Source of the DNA: Acidobacteriota bacterium | GTDB lineage: Bacteria > Acidobacteriota > Blastocatellia > RBC074 | Assembly: GCA_016710075.1 (NCBI GenBank) | Contig: JADJLO010000003.1 | Location: forward strand, 206,501-270,500 | DNA: 64,000 nt | Direction: 5' to 3' | Shown: positions 10,381 through 19,444 of the stretch, piece by piece | Layout of the letters: each line of letters starts with the position of its first letter | Numbering within the stretch: position 1 is the first letter of the stretch | Notes under the pieces: model-generated | Databases searched by the model: none | What the model was told of the DNA's origin: nothing | The model's input: only the letters and a program-made list of their open reading frames with translations | Position numbers and translations under genes: made by a program

Positions 10381-11439
10381 ATGAGGTTCATCATTCACGG
10401 AGCAGGCGCCGTCGGCAGCCTGGTCGGCGGCAATCTGGCGGAAAGCGGAGAGTCTGTGGTCCTGATTGGCAGGCCCGACCATGTTGCCGCCATCAATGAT
10501 CGAGGGTTGCTGATCAAATCGGCCAGGGGGGATCGTTTGATCAAAAACCTCGTTGCTGTCGAGCATCCCTCTGAGGTAGCTCCGCAGGACGGCGACATTA
10601 TCTTTTTGACCATCAAGTCTGCCCAGACGGAGCAGGCAGTGCACGACCTGCGCGAAAGATTCAGTGAAGAGACGCCGGTCTTTTGCCTTCAGAACGGCGT
10701 TCGTAATGAGGAGTTTGCTGCCAGGAGATTTCTGCGGATCTATGGCGCAATGGCGGCGCTCAGTGCCACGTTTCTCACTCCCGGCACGATCGCTCATACC
10801 ATGAACAATACGATTTCGCTGGGCAACTATCCTCTCAACTGTGATGAGTTGTGCAGGGAGGTCGCAGACAAGCTCAACCGTGCCGGATTCAAAACCACGA
10901 CTCCTGAATCGATCATGGCAGTCAAGTGGAGCAAACTGATCCTCAATCTCAATAACGCGACCTACGCGATCATCGACAACTTCCTTCAGATGGGATTGGT
11001 CACACCGGCAATCAGCCGGTTTATGGCCGATGTCGAGGAGGAAGGGCTTCACGTACTCGATGTCTCCGGCATCGGAGTCAGCGATCCTGATAACCCGATT
11101 AATTTCGAAAAAAGACTGGCCGAGTTGAGATCCGTGGCCGAGGATCCTGAGAAGATCGAAAAAGCGGCCGAGTTGCCATACGAGCTTCGCACATACCCTT
11201 CAACCTGGATGGATCTCAAGCTGAAACGCGGCGAGACCGAATCGAGCTACTTCAACGGAGAGATCATCCTGCTCGGCGAAAAACACCACATCAATACGCC
11301 TTATAATTCCACGCTTCTTCAGATTGTCGAATCGATGGCCGCAGAAAAGGCCGAACCGGGCCGCTATACGCTCGATGAATTAATCCATCAGATAGAGCAG
11401 CGCCGGATGAAACTCTACAATGGAGAAGGTCTGTCCTGA
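10381..11439 (+). CDS. panE: 2-dehydropantoate 2-reductase family protein
   Basis: A 352-residue NADP-dependent ketopantoate-reductase-type enzyme. The N-terminal Rossmann motif HGAGAVGSLVGG lies at residues 6-17. The C-terminal half has the KWSKLILNLNNA segment that holds the catalytic lysine and the conserved Asn/Ser region. The protein is longer than the usual 300 residues because of an extended C terminus. The expected reaction is ketopantoate to pantoate in coenzyme A synthesis, but paralogues with other 2-oxo acids exist and no other pantothenate gene is near. The stop codon lies four bases before repeat element R1. Confidence 0.8.
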   Translation: MRFIIHGAGAVGSLVGGNLAESGESVVLIGRPDHVAAINDRGLLIKSARGDRLIKNLVAVEHPSEVAPQDGDIIFLTIKSAQTEQAVHDLRERFSEETPVFCLQNGVRNEEFAARRFLRIYGAMAALSATFLTPGTIAHTMNNTISLGNYPLNCDELCREVADKLNRAGFKTTTPESIMAVKWSKLILNLNNATYAIIDNFLQMGLVTPAISRFMADVEEEGLHVLDVSGIGVSDPDNPINFEKRLAELRSVAEDPEKIEKAAELPYELRTYPSTWMDLKLKRGETESSYFNGEIILLGEKHHINTPYNSTLLQIVESMAAEKAEPGRYTLDELIHQIEQRRMKLYNGEGLS

Positions 11440-11443
11440 TCTC

Positions 11444-11625
11444 AATACGAGCGGGTACGCAGGCGTCCCGCCTGCCTCAATTCGATTAACGCAAATCTGA
11501 TATGAATGTGCAGATATTTCAATACAAGCAGGCGGGACGCCTGCGTACCCGCTCGTTTTTTGATTCTGTAATTTTCGACAATCCGCCAAAGGATGAATTC
11601 GCCAGCAGTATCAGTTAGTTATTTA
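11444..11625. repeat. Palindromic element R, copy 1 (core inverted relative to flank)
   Basis: Two 29-bp perfectly complementary arms (11447-11475 and 11528-11556) flank a 52-bp core. Each arm is itself a hairpin (GCAGGCG-TCC-CGCCTGC). The right flank (11562-11603) is the reverse complement of the left flank of copies at 41181 and 49027, while the core keeps the same orientation as in those copies. The element's right end overlaps the selA stop codon. Confidence 0.85.
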
Positions 11626-13016
11626 TTCTCTGCCAGGATCTCTATCAATCTAAGCATTACTTCCTCTTCTTCAGATGGAGCGACAGTCCTCAGGTCAAGA
11701 GTCAGTTTGTCATCGATAATGCGAGCGATGACGGGTGGATTGGCGAGGCGCAATTTCTCTTCGATCTGCTCCGCGGTCAATTCACCGATAACGATTGATA
11801 TCAGGCTGGTGGGAATTTGAGACTCCGGGGCGGACCCGCCGCCGACGACTGAAAATCCGTCGATCACTTCCAGATGCGCGCCGCCATTCGAAGATTTTGC
11901 CCTTTGAATGAAGGCTTGTGCGCGTTCGGTAATCGACTCTTTCGTGGCAAAGAGTGCCCTCAACCCCGGCAGATTCTTCATGGCGCGGCCGGCAGCGTAT
12001 TCGGCGATTGTCGCTTCGAGTGCGGCGTAGGTCAGCTTGTCGACGCGAAGAGCCCGCATCAAGGGGTTTTTCCTGATCCGATCGATGAGTTCGGTTTTGC
12101 CCGTAATGATGCCGGACTGGGGACCTCCAAGCAGTTTGTCTCCGCTGAAGGCGACGACCGAGCAGCCAGACCTGATGGAATAAGAGATTGTCGGCTCATC
12201 GGTGATGCCCAGAGGCAGCAGGCTGACCATACAGCCGCTGCCCAGATCCTCGAAGAGAGGCAGATTATGCCGCGAGGCCAGATCAGAAAGCTCCTCAAGA
12301 GACGGTTTCTCGGTGAATCCGACGATGCGGTAATTGGATGGGTGAGCCCGAAGGATGACCCTGGTCTGTTCGTTGATTGCGTTCTCGTAATCGCTCAGGC
12401 GGGTCCGATTTGTGGTGCCGACCTCGCGGATCCGCGCGCCTGATTTGGCTATGACATCGGGTATCCTGAAAGATCCGCCTATCTCCATCAGTTCGCCTCG
12501 CGAGACGTTGACCTCACCGCCTTCAGCAAGTGTATTGAGCGTTAACAGTACGGCGGCGGCGCAGTTGTTGACCACGGCCACGGCTTCGCAGTTGAGCAGG
12601 TCGCGCAGCATCTCCTCAAATCCGGTTCCGCGCTTGCCGCGCTTACCCGTCGCCAGATCGTATTCGAGATTGCAGTAACCCCGCGCCACACTGCTAATTG
12701 CCTCTATCGCTTCGGCGCTCAACGGGGCACGACCCAGATTAGTGTGAAGCACGACTCCGGTGGCATTGATCACTCGCTGAGTCAGCTTCATCGAACGGTG
12801 CGTCAAACTCGACATCAGCCGCTGCTCGATAACCGTCTCCAACTCGGAAGCGCCGGCGGAAGAATCGCCGATCATCTCCTCCCTTAACCCCGCCATCACT
12901 TCTCGCAAACGGTCGCGCACGGCATCCCGCCCGGCTTCGGCTATCAGCGGCTGCAGGCTCTCTTTGCGAAGCAAGAGATCGATCGATGGAAGATTGCGTA
13001 ATACGGATTCAGTCAT
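11619..13016 (-). CDS. selA: L-seryl-tRNA(Sec) selenium transferase
   Basis: A 465-residue PLP enzyme of the SelA family and usual length. It converts Ser-tRNA(Sec) to Sec-tRNA(Sec) with selenophosphate. The N-terminal domain is followed by a fold-type-I core with INATGVVLHTNLGRAPLS (residues 83-100), the AHPSNYRIVGF segment, and the PLP lysine K294 in SGDKLLGGPQSG. The start at 13016 is the first ATG. No selB, selD or tRNA-Sec occurs in the window. The last codons and stop lie inside the edge of repeat R1. Confidence 0.93.
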   Translation of the reverse strand: MTESVLRNLPSIDLLLRKESLQPLIAEAGRDAVRDRLREVMAGLREEMIGDSSAGASELETVIEQRLMSSLTHRSMKLTQRVINATGVVLHTNLGRAPLSAEAIEAISSVARGYCNLEYDLATGKRGKRGTGFEEMLRDLLNCEAVAVVNNCAAAVLLTLNTLAEGGEVNVSRGELMEIGGSFRIPDVIAKSGARIREVGTTNRTRLSDYENAINEQTRVILRAHPSNYRIVGFTEKPSLEELSDLASRHNLPLFEDLGSGCMVSLLPLGITDEPTISYSIRSGCSVVAFSGDKLLGGPQSGIITGKTELIDRIRKNPLMRALRVDKLTYAALEATIAEYAAGRAMKNLPGLRALFATKESITERAQAFIQRAKSSNGGAHLEVIDGFSVVGGGSAPESQIPTSLISIVIGELTAEQIEEKLRLANPPVIARIIDDKLTLDLRTVAPSEEEEVMLRLIEILAENK

Positions 13017-13041
13017 AAAAGAAAAAGATAAGACAGGATTA

Positions 13042-13068
13042 CCAAATAAACGAAACAGACGAAAAGAT
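13042..13068. repeat. Nonamer array C2 (forward, unpaired)
   Basis: Three 9-nt CGAAANARA-type units between selA and the phosphatase gene. No inverted partner is seen in the remaining 70 bases of the gap. Confidence 0.65.
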
Positions 13069-13139
13069 ATTGGATGTTAGAGCACGGATTTCACCTTTAT
13101 CGTTGGGTCTGAGTAGTTGGTTGATTCAAATGAAAAAAA

Positions 13140-13949
<810 letters not shown>

Positions 13950-14126
13950 AAATAAATTCAATCAATTCTCGCATGGGCAATTTTTTACGAATCGATAGCT
14001 TAACTCAAATTGTGCGATAAATCGAAATTTGACAACCCTGCTTGTGAGTTTCTATACTCGCCGCGTCTTCATTACATAAGCGCTTTCATAACCGTTCTCA
14101 AATCAGAACCACAGGAGAGTTTCGCG

Positions 14127-14786
14127 ATGAAAATCCATGATGTCACGGTTGCGATCTCAAACGACCTTCCGGTCTATCCTGGTGATCCCGCGATCAGCAT
14201 CACCCGGACTCATTCGCTTGAAAAGGGGGACATCGCGCGCGTCTCGCATCTCAGCTTCAGCACTCACATCGGGACTCATATAGATCCGCCGTACCATTTC
14301 ATGCAGGACGGCATGCCGCTCGACCAGGTTCCGCTCGATGTCATGATTGGCCCGGCCCGCGTCATCGATGTCGGCGATGTCAAATCGATAGATTCAAAAT
14401 TGCTGGAGAGCTTCGATCTGACCGGAGTCAAGCGGTTGCTCTTCAAGACCCGCAATTCACGATTCTGGAGCGAAACCAGTGAATTCCAGGAGGACTTCGT
14501 CTATCTTGAAACCGATGCGGCGGAACTGCTGGTCAGGCTCGGTGTTCAGCTTGTCGGGATTGACTATCTCTCAATAGAGAAATTCAACTTTGACAAGCCC
14601 ACAACCCACTGGACACTGCTCGGCAACAATATCATCGTGGTTGAAGGTCTGGATCTGAGCCGCATCTCGCCGGGCGATTATGAGCTGATCTGCCTGCCTC
14701 TCAAGATCAAGGATGGCGACGGCGGACCCACTCGCAGAGGAATAGATTACACGGTGAGGTATAGAATAACCAAAACAGGGAAATGA
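14127..14786 (+). CDS. Cyclase / kynurenine-formamidase-like metal hydrolase
   Basis: The ATG at 14127 has CAGGAGAG eight bases upstream; the frame extends back to 14010 without support. The product is 219 residues. The metal-binding motif HxGTHxDxPxHF is complete at residues 47-58, which defines the putative cyclase/KynB superfamily (PF04199). A second conserved block, GIDYLSIEKF, is present. Members hydrolyse N-formylkynurenine or act on isatin and similar amides; the substrate here cannot be told, and no tryptophan-catabolic genes are adjacent. It is the first gene of a plus-strand run continuing to 20.3 kb. Confidence 0.88.
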   Translation: MKIHDVTVAISNDLPVYPGDPAISITRTHSLEKGDIARVSHLSFSTHIGTHIDPPYHFMQDGMPLDQVPLDVMIGPARVIDVGDVKSIDSKLLESFDLTGVKRLLFKTRNSRFWSETSEFQEDFVYLETDAAELLVRLGVQLVGIDYLSIEKFNFDKPTTHWTLLGNNIIVVEGLDLSRISPGDYELICLPLKIKDGDGGPTRRGIDYTVRYRITKTGK

Positions 14787-14827
14787 GGGATTACATTTGT
14801 TTCGAGGCATTTAAACTGATATTTTTC

Positions 14828-14845
14828 TTTGTTTCGTTTATTCCC
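14828..14845. repeat. Nonamer fragment C3 (reverse)
   Basis: Two reverse units (TTTCGTTTA type) in the short gap between the cyclase and DinB genes; a degenerate member of the nonamer family. Confidence 0.5.
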
Positions 14846-14885
14846 CATAAGCCAATAAGCAATCACTGAAAGGAACCAACGCAAC

Positions 14886-15344
14886 ATGTCATTTTCAATG
14901 GATTCATTTGTCGGAAACTGGAACCGCGTTCACAAGCAGACCACGAGGCTGATGGCCAAAGCTCCTGACGATAAGTACGACTGGAAGCCCTCAGAGACGG
15001 CGATGACCCTCGGCGAGCTGATGAATCATCTCTGGATCTCGGAATGGGGAATTGTCGAGGCCGCCATCACCGGAAGCTTTCCTAAAGAGAATCGCCCCGA
15101 AAAGATCAGCGTGACGGCCGATATGATTTCGGCTTTTGATAAATCTCATCAGGATATGGTCGGCAAAGTCACGGCTTTGACACCTGAGCAGCTTGCCGGT
15201 GAAGTGGCTCCGTTCGGGCCGGAAAAGAAGATGAGCCGCGCGACGATTCTGCAGGTTCTTCAGGAGCATGAAATCCATCATCGCGGCCAGCTTTATGTTT
15301 ATCTGAGGGCCCTCGGCTGTGAAGTTCCGCCATTGTTCGGATAG
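14886..15344 (+). CDS. DinB-family protein
   Basis: 152 residues forming the four-helix DinB/YfiT-like fold. The three metal histidines are visible: one in ELMNHLW near residue 44, and two in HEIHHRGQLY near 128-131. A GAAAGGA site precedes the ATG. The family is metal-dependent and includes thiol transferases and damage-inducible proteins; the function of this member is unknown. The alkyltransferase-like gene starts 24 bases downstream, which suggests co-transcription and a link to stress or alkylation response (inference). Confidence 0.85.
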   Translation: MSFSMDSFVGNWNRVHKQTTRLMAKAPDDKYDWKPSETAMTLGELMNHLWISEWGIVEAAITGSFPKENRPEKISVTADMISAFDKSHQDMVGKVTALTPEQLAGEVAPFGPEKKMSRATILQVLQEHEIHHRGQLYVYLRALGCEVPPLFG

Positions 15345-15368
15345 AAGATAAAGAAAGATTGTTCGATT

Positions 15369-15818
15369 ATGCCGGGGAAGACATCTTCGAAAATCATCAG
15401 CGATAAATCGATAGCCGGCCGTCCCAAGGATGAGCCGGCCTATCGAGATCGTGTCTACGATCTGGTGCTGAGAATCCCTCCCGGCAGATTGATGAATTAT
15501 GGCCTCGTCGCGAGAGTACTCGGGGCAGGATATGACGCCCGCGCAATCGGCAATGTGATGTTTGCCACGCCTAAGGACGGCCGCAATATTCCATGGCACC
15601 GCGTCGTCAACTCACAGGGGAAATGCTCTACCGCGGGATTGACCATGCCCCCTGACCTTCAACAGCGACTTCTCGAAGCGGAAGGCATCGCCTTCAACGA
15701 GAAAGGCCGCTGCCGAATTGAAAAATATCTCTGGATCCCGCCGGAATATAGTGAAAAGGCTGATCGCGATAATCCTGCTGAGGATTATCTGCCTGCTGGG
15801 GATTATCTGGTTGACTGA
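15369..15818 (+). CDS. Alkyltransferase-like protein (MGMT fold, active Cys replaced by Trp)
   Basis: 149 residues with the O6-alkylguanine-DNA alkyltransferase C-terminal domain, including the PPGRLMNYGLVARVLG helix-turn-helix segment (37-52) and Asn-hinge-like ARAIGN (58-62). The motif that is normally PCHRV reads PWHRVV with W76, so it cannot be a suicidal methyltransferase. This is the hallmark of ATL proteins, which bind alkylated guanine, flip it, and pass it to nucleotide-excision repair. A C-terminal extension of about 55 residues follows. It sits in a DinB-ATL-YbjQ gene run. Confidence 0.88.
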   Translation: MPGKTSSKIISDKSIAGRPKDEPAYRDRVYDLVLRIPPGRLMNYGLVARVLGAGYDARAIGNVMFATPKDGRNIPWHRVVNSQGKCSTAGLTMPPDLQQRLLEAEGIAFNEKGRCRIEKYLWIPPEYSEKADRDNPAEDYLPAGDYLVD

Positions 15819-15843
15819 TCGGCTTTTAGAGATTGGAGAAATT

Positions 15844-16251
15844 ATGAGTCAGGACATGTCGAAAAAGGCGCCTTATCAGGTAACACAACCGGCTTATTCG
15901 GTGTCGCACCATATGGTGACCACTGCATTTGAAGTTCCAGGCCACAAAGTGATCAGGAATCTCGGCGTCGTGCGCGGCATCACTGTCAGGTCGAGATCCG
16001 TCTTCGGCACTCTCGGCGCCAGCCTGCAGACGCTCGTTGGCGGCAACATTTCCATCTTCACCCGTCTCTGCGAGCACACCCGCGAAGAAGCGTTCGAAAT
16101 CATGATCCAGCACGCTTCCGAGCTGGGGGCAAATGCCATCATCGGCGCCCGCTATGATGCCAATGAAATCATGGGCGGCGTCACCGAAGTGCTTGCTTAC
16201 GGCACCGCTGTCATAGTCGAGCCTGTCGAAGTGCCCGAATATCGCAGTTGA
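15844..16251 (+). CDS. YbjQ / UPF0145 family protein
   Basis: The ATG at 15844 with GGAGAA just upstream gives 135 residues; the longer frame from 15718 overlaps the ATL gene and is not needed. It shows the YbjQ pattern: VRGITVRSRSVFGTLGASLQTLVGGN, then CEHTREEAFEIM and GANAIIGARYD. Family members form pentameric rings; a heavy-metal role has been proposed but is not established. It carries about 30 extra N-terminal residues before the domain. It probably belongs to the same transcript as the ATL gene, 25 bases upstream. Confidence 0.88.
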   Translation: MSQDMSKKAPYQVTQPAYSVSHHMVTTAFEVPGHKVIRNLGVVRGITVRSRSVFGTLGASLQTLVGGNISIFTRLCEHTREEAFEIMIQHASELGANAIIGARYDANEIMGGVTEVLAYGTAVIVEPVEVPEYRS

Positions 16252-16270
16252 ATTAATCGAGATTGCCGCT

Positions 16271-16963
16271 ATGTTTTCACGAATCCCTGAAATGAGACTT
16301 TTCCACTGCCTGATTATCATGATTATCATGCTGATGCTGCATGGCATCTCATCGGTCACGGCTCAGAAGGCCGGCCAGAAGGCCGACCAGAAGGCCGAAA
16401 AGAAGCCGCAGGTGCTTGTCTACGAGATCGATCAGGAACAGAGCCGGATAATCGTTCATCTGGTTCAGGAGGGGTTGATTGCCAGGCTTCATCCAAGGCA
16501 CGAGGTCGCAGCCCAAAAGTTCAGCGGGAATGTCGCCATGTCTGTTGTCAATGAGGCGGACATTTCAGTCGAGGTTGAAACGGAGGCCGCTTCTCTGACC
16601 AATATCGACACGGATATGAGCGACTTCGAGCGGAAAGAGTTTCACAATATACTGCGGAACAAGGTGCTTGAATGCGATAAGTTCCCGGTCATCAGGTTTG
16701 TGGCTGCTTCCGTCTCGGATGTTAAGAGGTCCGGAGCCAACCGGTCATTCAATCTCAACGGAGATCTATTTCTGCATGGTACGAAGCGAGCTGTCTCGCT
16801 GCCCGTCAATGTGGTGATAGACGGCTCAGTCCTCAAAGCTCAGGGCGAAGCAAAGCTCAAACAGTCCGATTTCGGCATCAAACCCTATACCGGCGGATTC
16901 GGGGCGATCAAGATCGGCGATGAGCTCAAAGTGAGTTTTCAGATCGTTGCAAGGAAGAAGTAA
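16271..16963 (+). CDS. YceI-family periplasmic lipocalin-like protein 1
   Basis: 230 residues; the functional start may be the ATG at 16292, which begins the hydrophobic signal sequence (MRLFHCLIIMIIML...). After the leader come a repeated KAGQKADQKAEKK segment and the YceI beta-barrel: a Y-x-ID-x-x-x-S-like start, an N-to-L-HG-x-x-K motif (LNGDLFLHGTKR), and the closing SDFGIKPYTGGFGAIKIGDEL. The family binds isoprenoid or polyunsaturated lipids in the periplasm. It starts 19 bases after ybjQ and is followed by a second YceI gene, probably a tandem duplication. Confidence 0.87.
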   Translation: MFSRIPEMRLFHCLIIMIIMLMLHGISSVTAQKAGQKADQKAEKKPQVLVYEIDQEQSRIIVHLVQEGLIARLHPRHEVAAQKFSGNVAMSVVNEADISVEVETEAASLTNIDTDMSDFERKEFHNILRNKVLECDKFPVIRFVAASVSDVKRSGANRSFNLNGDLFLHGTKRAVSLPVNVVIDGSVLKAQGEAKLKQSDFGIKPYTGGFGAIKIGDELKVSFQIVARKK

Positions 16964-16973
16964 ATGAACAGTA

Positions 16974-17042
16974 GTTTAAAGATCAAAGTTTAAAGTCGTA
17001 TTTCCAAGCGTCCTCATCCTTAAACTTTGAACTTTAAACTTC
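16974..17042. repeat. Heptamer-A inverted pair between the two YceI genes
   Basis: Forward units (16974-16997) and reverse units (17020-17042) are separated by about 22 nt and can form a hairpin. They lie directly after the first YceI stop codon. Confidence 0.8.
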
Positions 17043-17120
17043 ACCTGGCAAGCGAGACGCTTGCGCTCCAACTCGTTGCCTGATGCCCCCCGCTTTCTGG
17101 CAGAGAAAGAAGAGTTCTGT

Positions 17121-17741
17121 ATGATCAAATTCGCGTCGTTGATCGTGTTCTGCCTGATGCTGGCTTCACCCGGCACGCTCTCGCAGACTGCGCCGAAAAT
17201 TTACACAATCGACTCATCGAAGAGCAGTTTCTGGGTCTTTGCCGGAAAAGCAGGTCTCTTCAGCGCCCTGGCTCACGATCACGAAATCGGGATCAAGACT
17301 TTCAACGGAAAAGTGATTGTGGATGATATTGCCAAAGCCGCGGGTTCTATCGAGATGGAAGTTGAATCCTCTTCGCTGGCGGTTCTTGACCAGAACGTGA
17401 GCGATGCCGATCGCGCGAAGATCCGTGACTCGATGCACAATGAAGTGCTCGAATCGACCAAATACAAAAAGATCAGCTTCAAATCGGCCGGCATGAGTGA
17501 TGTGAAGGCTGCCGGAAATAATGCTTATACATTAACTCTCAACGGCGACCTGACACTGCACGGAGTAACGAAGAGAATCGCAGTTCCGGTTTCTCTGACA
17601 ATCACGCCGCAGCAGCTTCGAGCTAGCGGAAAGTACGTTCTCAGACAGACCGATTTCGGAATCAAACCATACTCCGCCGGCGGCGGAACCGTGAAGGTAA
17701 AGAACGATGTCACCGTCAACTTCGACATCGTCGCAAGATGA
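17121..17741 (+). CDS. YceI-family periplasmic lipocalin-like protein 2
   Basis: The ATG at 17121 starts a clean signal peptide (about 21 residues, ending in LSQ); upstream in-frame codons lie in poorly coding DNA. The mature protein has the YceI hallmarks: YTIDSSKSSFWVFAGKAG, HDHEI, LNGDLTLHGVTKRIAVPV and a closing DFGIKPYSAGGGTVKVKNDV. It is clearly related to the upstream copy but well diverged, so the duplication is old. Periplasmic lipid or isoprenoid binding is expected from the family. Confidence 0.88.
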   Translation: MIKFASLIVFCLMLASPGTLSQTAPKIYTIDSSKSSFWVFAGKAGLFSALAHDHEIGIKTFNGKVIVDDIAKAAGSIEMEVESSSLAVLDQNVSDADRAKIRDSMHNEVLESTKYKKISFKSAGMSDVKAAGNNAYTLTLNGDLTLHGVTKRIAVPVSLTITPQQLRASGKYVLRQTDFGIKPYSAGGGTVKVKNDVTVNFDIVAR

Positions 17742-17745
17742 AAAC

Positions 17746-17768
17746 AGATTACGAAACAGACGGAATAT
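17746..17768. repeat. Nonamer fragment C4 (forward)
   Basis: GATTACGAAACAGACGGAAT-like sequence directly after the second YceI stop; the same string as at 19289 and 58129. No inverted partner is present. Confidence 0.6.
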
Positions 17769-17776
17769 GTATGGAG

Positions 17777-17794
17777 TTCCGCCTTCAGGCGGAA
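17777..17794. other. Short perfect hairpin before the aldehyde dehydrogenase gene
   Basis: TTCCGCC-TTCA-GGCGGAA, located 26 bases upstream of the ATG. It may be a small repeat or a leader structure; it has no T tail. Confidence 0.5.
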
Positions 17795-17819
17795 GACCTT
17801 ATTTTCTGAGGAGTTAATC

Positions 17820-19287
17820 ATGGCCCAACAAATGAGTGCTGACCCGCGTCAGGTGATAGAAGTTCACAGCCCGGCAACGCTTGAGAAGATCGGCGAGGTG
17901 ACGGTCAACACGCCCGAAGAAGTTCGGGCCGCTGTCCAAAAAGGTCGCGAGGCCTTCAAAATCTGGAGTAACACGGATATCAGGCGGAGAGCGGAGGTGC
18001 TGCTCTCGGCGCGCGATTATGTGCTGGCTCATCAGGAGGAATTGATCGACCTCATCTGCCGTGAGAACGGAAAGCCCAGGATTGAAGCCGTCGTCGAACT
18101 GACCTATCTCTGCGATGTGCTCACCTTTTATGCAAAGCAGGGGCAAAGGTTTTTGAAACCCCACAAGATCACTCCGCACCTGCTGCGCAACAAGAAGGTC
18201 ACTGTTCATTACCAGCCGCGCGGAGTCATAGGGATGATCACGCCGTGGAATTTTCCGTTGATTCTGACCATTGGCGAATCTATTCCGGCGCTCGCCGCAG
18301 GCAATGCCGTGGTCATCAAGCCGTCTGAATGGACTCCTTTGATCGCTGTGCGTGGAGCCGAAATCATGCGCGAAGCTTTTCAGGCTCAGGGCGTGCCGGT
18401 CGATATCCTGCAGGTCGTCAATGGACGCGGCGACACAGGCGGCGCCTTGATCGACGAGGCCGATATGATTGCCTTCACAGGCAGCGTGCGCACCGGAAAG
18501 CTCGTGGCGGAGCGTGGAGCGCGCAGGCTCATACCGGTCAGTCTTGAGCTTGGCGGCAAAGACCCCATGATCGTGCTTCGCGATGCCGACATCGAACGAG
18601 CCGCAAACGCGGCTGTCTGGGGAGCATTCACCAATTCCGGCCAGGTCTGCATCTCAGTTGAACGCGTATATGTCGAGGAGCAAGTAGCCGATGATTTCAC
18701 TCGCCGCGTCGTCGAAAAGACCAAAGCCCTGAGGCAGGGCAGCGATGTGTCGGAAGCCGGCACCGACCGCCGCGTGGATGTCGGCGCAATGACTTTCCCC
18801 AAACAGATCGAGACTGTCGAAGAGCATGTCGCCGACGCCAGAGCACACGGAGCCACCATCCTTACCGGCGGCACCCGTTCTGCCGATCATGCGAGTCAAA
18901 AATGCTGACGAGGCAATGAAGTTTGCCAACGATTCAATCTACGGCCTCAATGCCAGCATCTTCACCGGCGACCGGGCGAAGGGCGAACAACTGGCCACTA
19001 AAATTGAAGCGGGAATCACCTGCGTCAACGACGTCATGGCGGGTTTCGGCGTGACGGATGCTCCGTCCGGTGGTTTGAAAGAGAGCGGCATCGGCAAACG
19101 CCACGGAGCCGAAGGCATTCGACGCTTCTGCCACCAGCAGGTAATCGTCACCGATCGCTTCGGCATGAAGAACGAACTCTTCTGGTACCCATACAGCGCC
19201 AAGACCGAACGCATCTTCCTGCGCATGCTCGGAACCATGTTCTCCTCAAAACTCGGCTCGAAATTGAAATCCCTCTTCGGGAAGTAG
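17820..19287 (+). pseudogene. NAD(P)-dependent aldehyde dehydrogenase with internal deletion and frame break
   Basis: The N-terminal part (17820 to about 18873) is a normal ALDH: TPWNFPL, GS-V-TGK cofactor loop, catalytic base E243 (LELGGKDP) and nucleophile C277 (SGQVC). After TGGTR the frame changes, and the C-terminal part resumes at PVLPIMRV and runs to 19287. In intact homologues about 30 residues separate these blocks, including the conserved EETFGP motif that binds the nicotinamide ribose. So roughly 90 bases are missing and the frame is shifted, unlike the single-base breaks elsewhere. AGGAGTT precedes the ATG. Oxidation of an aldehyde would be the ancestral activity. Either a true pseudogene or a local misassembly. 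Confidence 0.8.
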
Positions 19288-19288
19288 G

Positions 19289-19431
19289 AGATTACGAAAC
19301 AGAGGAAAAGTTCAAAATAGTATGGATCGAGAATCTCGATTATTTTGTATGTCATCAATAATGACGGAGCCGGCAAATTGATCGACTGAACATTTTCGTT
19401 TGTTTCGTTTATTCCGTCTGTTTCGTAATCT
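19289..19431. repeat. Nonamer fold-back element C5
   Basis: Forward units (19289-19312) begin right after the aldehyde dehydrogenase stop. Reverse units in four perfect 9-nt periods lie at 19394-19429, with a spacer of about 80 nt. Because the unit is nine bases, it stays open in frame and reads as an FRLFRLFR string ahead of the next gene. Confidence 0.82.
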
Positions 19432-19444
19432 TGTATTTAAACCC

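Noticed and set aside
17820..19287. Programmed frameshift in the aldehyde dehydrogenase
   Set aside because: A single-base slip cannot restore the missing conserved segment of about 30 residues.
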